Part shown: positions 46,271 to 50,685 of the stretch, in pieces
How positions within the stretch are numbered: position 1 is the stretch's first letter
How the letters are laid out: each line of letters opens with the position of its first letter
Source of the DNA: an uncultured Agathobaculum sp.
GTDB lineage: Bacteria > Bacillota > Clostridia > Oscillospirales > Butyricicoccaceae
Length of the DNA stretch: 50,685 nt
Assembly (NCBI RefSeq): GCF_944380975.1
Contig: NZ_CALWJK010000010.1
Span: forward strand, 1 to 50,685
Reading direction: 5' to 3'
Notes under the pieces: model-generated
Told to the model about the DNA's origin: nothing
Databases searched by the model: none
Seen by the model: only the letters and a program-made list of their open reading frames with translations
Program-made: the position numbers and the translations under genes

Positions 46271-47641
46271 ATGCAAAGAGAAAAGCTTGGCTCGCGCCTC
46301 GGCTTCATCCTGCTTTCCGCAGGCTGTGCGATCGGCGTGGGCAACGTCTGGAAGTTCCCATGGATGGTGGGACAGTACGGCGGCGGCGCGTTCGTTGTCT
46401 TTTATGTGCTGTTTTTGATCATTCTGGGCCTTCCGATCATGACGATGGAATTTGCGGTTGGCCGTGCCAGCCAGAAAAGCCCGGTGCGCGCGTATCAGGT
46501 GCTCGAAAAGCAGGGTACCAAATGGCATATTCATGGTTATCTTGCCATGATCGGCAACTATCTGCTGATGATGTTTTACACCACGGTATGCGGATGGATG
46601 CTGCACTATTTCTATCTGACCGCAAGCGGCAAGTTCGTTGGCGCAACGACCGAAGAAGTGGGCGCTGCATTCCCGGAAATGCTGAGCCAGCCGCTTGTGA
46701 TGATCGGTTGGATGGTTGTTGTTGTCGTAGTTGGTTTTGCGATCAACTCTTTCGGTTTACAGGGCGGTCTGGAGCGCGTCACAAAGGTGATGATGATTGC
46801 GCTGCTGGCAATTATGGTGATTTTGGCCATCAACAGCGTCACGACCGAAGGCGCCGAAGAAGGCCTGAAATTCTACTTAATTCCGGATTTGAACCGCATG
46901 ATGGAATCTGGCCCGATCAATGTGATCGTTGGCGCGATGAACCAGTCGTTCTTCACGTTGTCGCTGGGTATTGGCGCGATGGCTATCTTTGGCAGCTACG
47001 TCGGTAAAAGCCGTGCACTGATGGGCGAAGCGGTCAATGTTGCCATTCTGGATACCTTTGTTGCATTCACTGCTGGTCTTATCATTTTCCCGGCGTGCTT
47101 CGCATTTGGTGTTTCTCCGGACAGCGGCCCGAATCTGATTTTCGTTACGCTGCCGAATATCTTTAACCACATGGCGCTTGGTCGTCTGTGGGGCAGCCTG
47201 TTCTTTGTATTCATGGCGTTTGCCGCGTTTTCCACGGTTCTGGCGGTGTTTGAAAACATCATGTCCTGCTGCATGGACTTGACCGGATGGAGCCGCAAAA
47301 AAGTGGCATTGTTTAACACGGTCTTGATCATTTTGCTTTCCCTGCCGTGTGTGCTGGGATACAATGTTTGGTCTGGCTTCCAGCCGTTTGGCGAAGGTTC
47401 TGCCGTTCTGGATTTGGAGGACTTCTTGGTGTCGAATATCTGGCTGCCGCTGGGCTCGTTGGTTTATCTGTTGTTCTGCACCACTCGGTATGGCTGGGGC
47501 TGGAAGAACTTCAAGGAAGAGGCCAATGAAGGCGGCGGTTTGAAGGTACGGGACGGAATCCGCTTCTATGTCAGCTATATTTTGCCGCTGATCGTACTCG
47601 TCATTTTTGTGCTTGGCATAAAAGATAAATTTTTTGCTTAA
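46271..47641 (+). CDS. Sodium-dependent transporter, NSS/SNF family
   Basis: A 456-residue LeuT-fold symporter with about eleven membrane helices. The helix-1 motif GCAIGVGNVWKFPWMVGQYG holds the unwound substrate/sodium site, and GGGAFVVFYVLFLIILGLPI follows as helix 2. Bacterial NSS proteins usually import amino acids with Na+; the substrate cannot be read from sequence. AAGGGG (46257-46262) precedes the ATG. Helix count below twelve is normal for the bacterial branch. Confidence 0.93.
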   Translation: MQREKLGSRLGFILLSAGCAIGVGNVWKFPWMVGQYGGGAFVVFYVLFLIILGLPIMTMEFAVGRASQKSPVRAYQVLEKQGTKWHIHGYLAMIGNYLLMMFYTTVCGWMLHYFYLTASGKFVGATTEEVGAAFPEMLSQPLVMIGWMVVVVVVGFAINSFGLQGGLERVTKVMMIALLAIMVILAINSVTTEGAEEGLKFYLIPDLNRMMESGPINVIVGAMNQSFFTLSLGIGAMAIFGSYVGKSRALMGEAVNVAILDTFVAFTAGLIIFPACFAFGVSPDSGPNLIFVTLPNIFNHMALGRLWGSLFFVFMAFAAFSTVLAVFENIMSCCMDLTGWSRKKVALFNTVLIILLSLPCVLGYNVWSGFQPFGEGSAVLDLEDFLVSNIWLPLGSLVYLLFCTTRYGWGWKNFKEEANEGGGLKVRDGIRFYVSYILPLIVLVIFVLGIKDKFFA

Positions 47642-47647
47642 TATGTC

Positions 47648-47693
47648 TTGAAATTTGGGATGCAATGCGATATAATATTAAGCGTTGCATCCC
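47648..47693 (+). promoter_or_regulatory. tRNA-Leu promoter embedded in a 12-bp inverted repeat
   Basis: TTGAAA (47648-47653), a 17-base spacer and TATAAT (47671-47676) drive tRNA-Leu. The -10 box is in the 13-base loop between GGGATGCAATGC (47657-47668) and GCGTTGCATCCC (47682-47693), which pair over 12 positions with one T-G. The right arm begins at the expected transcription start. Confidence 0.8.
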
Positions 47694-47699
47694 GCATCT

Positions 47700-47786
47700 G
47701 CCGGTGTGATGGAATTGGTAGACGTAGTGGACTCAAAATCCACCGCTGGCGACAGCGTACCGGTTCGAGTCCGGTCACCGGCACCA
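47700..47786 (+). tRNA. tRNA-Leu (CAA)
   Basis: An 87-base class II tRNA with acceptor GCCGGTG/CACCGGC, anticodon stem GTGGA/TCCAC, anticodon CAA at 47734-47736, a long variable arm, T-arm GGTTCGAGTCC and encoded CCA. Confidence 0.97.
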
Positions 47787-47795
47787 AATTCAAAT

Positions 47796-47839
47796 AATCC
47801 GAACTTATTCTCGGTAGGAGATAGGTTCGGATTGTTTTT
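47796..47839 (+). terminator. Terminator of tRNA-Leu
   Basis: A 13-bp stem (AATCCGAACTTAT, 47796-47808, with 47821-47833, one G-T pair) followed by GTTTTT. Confidence 0.9.
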
Positions 47840-47850
47840 ATTCCAATAAT

Positions 47851-47894
47851 AAACCGGCACATCCGTTTTAGAGCGAATGCGCCGGTTTGTTTTT
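47851..47894. terminator. Second hairpin terminator, between tRNA-Leu and the SLH gene
   Basis: A 15-bp stem with two wobble pairs (AAACCGGCACATCCG, 47851-47865, with 47874-47888), then GTTTTT. The T-run favours plus-strand transcripts, backing up the first terminator; the hairpin could also stop the convergent gene. Confidence 0.8.
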
Positions 47895-47913
47895 GCATTA
47901 TAGCGTTTGCTTT

Positions 47914-48855
47914 CTATTTTTGCATCAAGCGCATTGCTCGATATAGCATTTCACAGGCGTCTTGCCGCGTGATTGGGCTGTCATCGCCTTGCATCGTGGT
48001 AAGAGGGGAGAGGATATCCAACCGATCCAGACTGCTGATGGCGCTGCGCGCCCAATCCATATCGCCGTGTGTGTCTGCCAGCGTATATTGAAGTCCGTCC
48101 ATGGATTCGGATAGCAGATTGTTGATAATCACGCTTGCTTCAGCTAACGTAATCGGGTTTTGGCCACGGATTTCGTTTAATCCGCCTGTGGTTTGATAGC
48201 CATTGACCAGACCACTGGCAGCTGCGGTGCTGACAAAGGGTTTTGCCCAAGGGGACAAGCCTGCATCGTCTGCAAAATCGGTTTGCTCTGTGGGTTCAAT
48301 GGGCAGTTCCGCAACAGATGCGGCCATTGCAATGAATTCGCTACGCGTTACGGTCTGCGTGGGGCGGAAAAACGAGCATCCACCAATGCTTTCGCCCGTC
48401 ATGATGCCTTTTTCTGCAAGATAGATGGCAGCGTAATGAGCGGGATTATCGACCATATCGGAATAGGTGAGCTTTGCACGGTTTTTTTGTACTTGAATGG
48501 TGATTTGAGTGGCTTTTGCTGTGTTTCCCTCTGCATCCACGGCGGTATAAGAAAGCTTGTCTTTTCCTGCTTTGGCTCCCGGAGAATAGGATAGTATGTT
48601 GCCTTGGATGTTGGCGGTTCCGAGCCGGGGCTCTTCGGTCAGCTGGTACAGCACAATATCATTATCGGTATCCATGGCCTGTAACTCAATTTCAATCGGG
48701 ATTTCCACATACGTTTCCGCTTCGATTTCCTGCGCAATCGGAATGTTTCCTGCCGCCGATGCGGTTGACAGGCTGGAAGCAATGGCGGCTGCCATAATCA
48801 AAATCGTGATGGGAAGCAGGATTACAGCGGTCCAAAGCTTTTTATCTGTTTTCAA
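47914..48855 (-). CDS. S-layer homology domain protein with Ig-like region
   Basis: A 313-residue exported protein: signal peptide or anchor (about residues 8-28), an Ig/cadherin-like beta region (about 40-122; DTDNDIVLYQLTEEPRLGTA, YSPGAKAGKDKLSYTAVDAE), then SLH repeats (about 130-313; SDMVDNPAHYAAIYLAEKGI, VTRSEFIAMAASVA, ADDAGLSPWAKPFVSTAAAS, ITRQDACEMLYRAM). SLH domains hold proteins on secondary wall polymers. With only one short beta domain, it may be a small surface protein or part of a larger complex. It starts with TTG at 48855, 7 bases behind AAAGGGTG. It is convergent with tRNA-Leu and divergent from guaA. Confidence 0.88.
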   Translation of the reverse strand: MKTDKKLWTAVILLPITILIMAAAIASSLSTASAAGNIPIAQEIEAETYVEIPIEIELQAMDTDNDIVLYQLTEEPRLGTANIQGNILSYSPGAKAGKDKLSYTAVDAEGNTAKATQITIQVQKNRAKLTYSDMVDNPAHYAAIYLAEKGIMTGESIGGCSFFRPTQTVTRSEFIAMAASVAELPIEPTEQTDFADDAGLSPWAKPFVSTAAASGLVNGYQTTGGLNEIRGQNPITLAEASVIINNLLSESMDGLQYTLADTHGDMDWARSAISSLDRLDILSPLTTMQGDDSPITRQDACEMLYRAMRLMQK

Positions 48856-48990
48856 GTTTATTCACCCTTTCAAACGGTGTTTCTGATGGGCAGTATGCAC
48901 CGAACGAAAGGGCTTTATGCATAAAATTGCCAGAACTTTTATCGAGGTTTCATAAAGCTTGCTGAAACACGGAAAATCATACAAAAATAC

Positions 48991-49019
48991 TTGCCGAAAT
49001 TGCGGGAATGTGGCATAAT
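48991..49019 (+). promoter_or_regulatory. Promoter of guaA
   Basis: TTGCCG (48991-48996), a 17-base spacer and CATAAT (49014-49019), 25 bases before GAAAGGAG. I looked for a purine riboswitch in the 202-base gap and found none. Confidence 0.6.
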
Positions 49020-49057
49020 TTTAAGCAGGAAGGCAAGGAATAGAAAGGAGTACGACG

Positions 49058-50602
49058 ATGGAGAATCATCAGTTTGTTCTGGTGCTGGATTTTGGCGGTC
49101 AGTACAACCAGCTGATTGCACGCCGTGTGCGCGAACATCATGTTTATTGCGAGGTGAAGCCTTACAAAACCTCGATTGATGAAATTCGAGCAATGAATCC
49201 GATCGGCATCATTTTTACTGGCGGACCGAACAGTGTGTATGATGAAAAGTCCCCGAAATGTGACCCGGCTCTGTTTGAGTTGGGCATCCCCGTTCTGGGC
49301 ATCTGCTATGGCTGCCAGTTGATGGCGCATACGCTTGGCGGTGAAGTAACTGCGGCACAGGAGGATACTGCGCGCGAGTACGGAAAAACCGAAACGTTTT
49401 ATAATACTTCCTGTAAGCTGTTCAAGGGATTGCCGGAGCAGGGAATTTCCTGGATGAGCCATGGCGACTATATGGCGAAGGTGCCGGAAGGCTTCTCGTT
49501 GGTCGCTCATACAGAGATGTGCCCGACTGCGGCAATCGCAGATGAAGCACGCGGCTTTTACGGTGTGCAGTATCATCCGGAAGTGAATCATACGGAGAAC
49601 GGTTCGCTCATGCTGAAGAATTTCCTCTATGAGGTATGTGGCGCAAAGGGCGACTGGACGATGGAGGACTATAAGAACAACTCCATTCGTACCATCCGTG
49701 AAAAGGTAGGGGACGGCAAGGTCCTGCTTGCGCTGTCCGGCGGTGTAGACTCTTCTGTGGCAGCGGCGCTTCTGGCAGAGGCTGTTGGTAATCAGCTCAC
49801 CTGCGTGTTTGTTGATCACGGTCTCATGCGCAAGGATGAGGGTGACGAGGTTGAGGCTGCGTTTTCAAAGTGGGATATCAACTTTATTCGCGTTGATGCA
49901 GAAGCGCGTTTCCTTGGTAAACTGGCAGGGGTATCCGATCCGGAAACCAAGCGCAAGATCATTGGTGAGGAATTTATCCGTGTCTTTGAAGAAGAAGGCA
50001 AGAAAATCGGCAAAGTCGATTATCTGGTGCAGGGCACAATCTATCCTGACGTGATCGAGTCAGGCGCTGGTGATGCTGCCGTCATCAAGAGCCACCACAA
50101 TGTTGGCGGCCTTCCGGATTTTGTAGATTTCAAGGAAATTATTGAGCCACTGCGACTGCTGTTTAAGGATGAAGTTCGCCAGCTTGGTCGAGAGCTTGGA
50201 TTGCCGGAATATCTTGTAATGCGCCAACCGTTCCCGGGTCCGGGTCTTGCTATCCGTGTGATTGGCGATATTACAAAGGAAAAGCTGGATATTCTGCGCG
50301 AAGCGGATTTCATTTTCCGTGATGAAATCGCAAAGGCTGGGTTGGAATATACCATGAACCAGTATTTTGCGGTGTTGACCAATATGCGGTCGGTTGGTGT
50401 TATGGGCGATGGACGCACCTATGACTATACGCTGGCATTGCGTTCTGTTACAACAACGGACTTTATGACAGCAGATTGGGCGCGCATTCCGTATGAGGTG
50501 CTAGATCGAATTTCGGTTCGCATTGTAAATGAGGTCGCGCATATTAACCGAATCGTTTATGACATCACGTCCAAACCACCGGCAACCATCGAGTGGGAAT
50601 GA
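49058..50602 (+). CDS. guaA: GMP synthase (glutamine-hydrolysing)
   Basis: A 514-residue enzyme that converts XMP to GMP with glutamine and ATP. The N-terminal class I amidotransferase domain (about 1-195) has nucleophile C83 ([10 protein letters not shown]) and the His/Glu pair of [10 protein letters not shown]; the ATP pyrophosphatase domain (about 200-390) has the P-loop [13 protein letters not shown] near 226; the C-terminal dimerisation domain ends in KPPATIEWE, the standard terminus. Its 3' end is a well-known attachment site for integrative elements in Firmicutes. It lies alone, with its own promoter. Confidence 0.97.
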   Translation: MENHQFVLVLDFGGQYNQLIARRVREHHVYCEVKPYKTSIDEIRAMNPIGIIFTGGPNSVYDEKSPKCDPALFELGIPVLGICYGCQLMAHTLGGEVTAAQEDTAREYGKTETFYNTSCKLFKGLPEQGISWMSHGDYMAKVPEGFSLVAHTEMCPTAAIADEARGFYGVQYHPEVNHTENGSLMLKNFLYEVCGAKGDWTMEDYKNNSIRTIREKVGDGKVLLALSGGVDSSVAAALLAEAVGNQLTCVFVDHGLMRKDEGDEVEAAFSKWDINFIRVDAEARFLGKLAGVSDPETKRKIIGEEFIRVFEEEGKKIGKVDYLVQGTIYPDVIESGAGDAAVIKSHHNVGGLPDFVDFKEIIEPLRLLFKDEVRQLGRELGLPEYLVMRQPFPGPGLAIRVIGDITKEKLDILREADFIFRDEIAKAGLEYTMNQYFAVLTNMRSVGVMGDGRTYDYTLALRSVTTTDFMTADWARIPYEVLDRISVRIVNEVAHINRIVYDITSKPPATIEWE

Positions 50603-50660
50603 TTTCAGAGGCCCGGAAAAGCCTGATATGACTGGGTTTTTGAGGGGTTAAGGCGCTCTG

Positions 50661-50678
50661 TGGCAACGATTTGGCAAC
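50661..50678 (+). repeat. TGGCAAC direct repeat downstream of guaA
   Basis: TGGCAAC occurs at 50661-50667 and 50672-50678, exactly 11 bp apart, 60 bases after the guaA stop. Short repeats of this spacing resemble arm-type integrase sites. The window ends seven bases later. Confidence 0.45.
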
Positions 50679-50685
50679 ATTTTTT

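Noticed and set aside
48856-49057. A purine riboswitch before guaA
   Set aside because: The conserved purine-aptamer core is not found, and the promoter sits only about 30 bases before the start codon, leaving no room for it.
1-50685. CRISPR arrays, rRNA genes, transposases
   Set aside because: No regularly spaced repeat array, rRNA sequence or transposase gene was seen anywhere in the window.

Overview
The window looks like a chromosomal segment of a spore-forming, low-to-mid GC Firmicute of class Clostridia. Evidence seen directly: SpoIVA next to a SipL-type SPOCS/LysM protein behind a sigma-E-like promoter, SpoVG, a CwlD-type amidase, strong AGGAGG ribosome-binding sites, frequent TTG/GTG starts, and vegetative promoters close to TTGACA-N17-TATAAT. 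The codon use and gene mix remind me of the butyrate-producing gut Clostridia around Butyricicoccus/Agathobaculum, but that placement is an inference from memory.

Layout. 1-3.5 kb: glycolysis (a sugar-phosphate kinase of the PPi-PFK/PFK family on the minus strand, class II aldolase fba on the plus strand), then yerC, a SAM methyltransferase and hslO. 3.6-4.0 kb: a four-tRNA operon (Asp, Phe, Gly, Cys) behind a perfect consensus promoter. 4.1-6.9 kb: a two-component system. 7.0-9.6 kb: a GntR/ABC ATPase/ABC-2 permease operon that ends in a 49-residue zinc-ribbon microprotein, followed by TspO. 9.6-12.3 kb: a class I glutamine amidotransferase and a Na/Pi cotransporter with a PhoU tail. 12.2-17.4 kb: a TetR regulator divergent from an MMPL exporter and a 701-residue secreted coiled-coil protein, with a dyad over both promoters. 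17.4-21.2 kb: a diacylglycerol-glycosyltransferase-like enzyme, spoVG, murC and a cytidylate-kinase-like protein.

21.4-34.8 kb is the accessory part: trxA-trxB with a broken gene remnant behind it; a DUF6933-like gene; SDR, peptide deformylase, aldo/keto reductase and flavodoxin; an unknown coiled-coil protein; a lantibiotic-immunity-type ABC exporter (F, E, G) divergent from its two-component system; a TetR/membrane-protein pair; a membrane-anchored XRE regulator; and a decayed SGNH hydrolase plus a lipoprotein remnant beside tRNA-Pro.

35-50.7 kb returns to core genes: nicotinamidase-like hydrolase, cwlD, radA, an adaptor/FtsX-type permease pair lacking an ATPase, pyrB with a PyrI-like zinc tail, sipL-spoIVA, mreB/mbl, tadA, an NSS transporter, tRNA-Leu, an S-layer-homology protein and guaA. 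The last 25 bases hold a TGGCAAC direct repeat just after guaA, a known integration hot spot, so a mobile element may begin at the right edge. No rRNA, CRISPR array or transposase gene was found.
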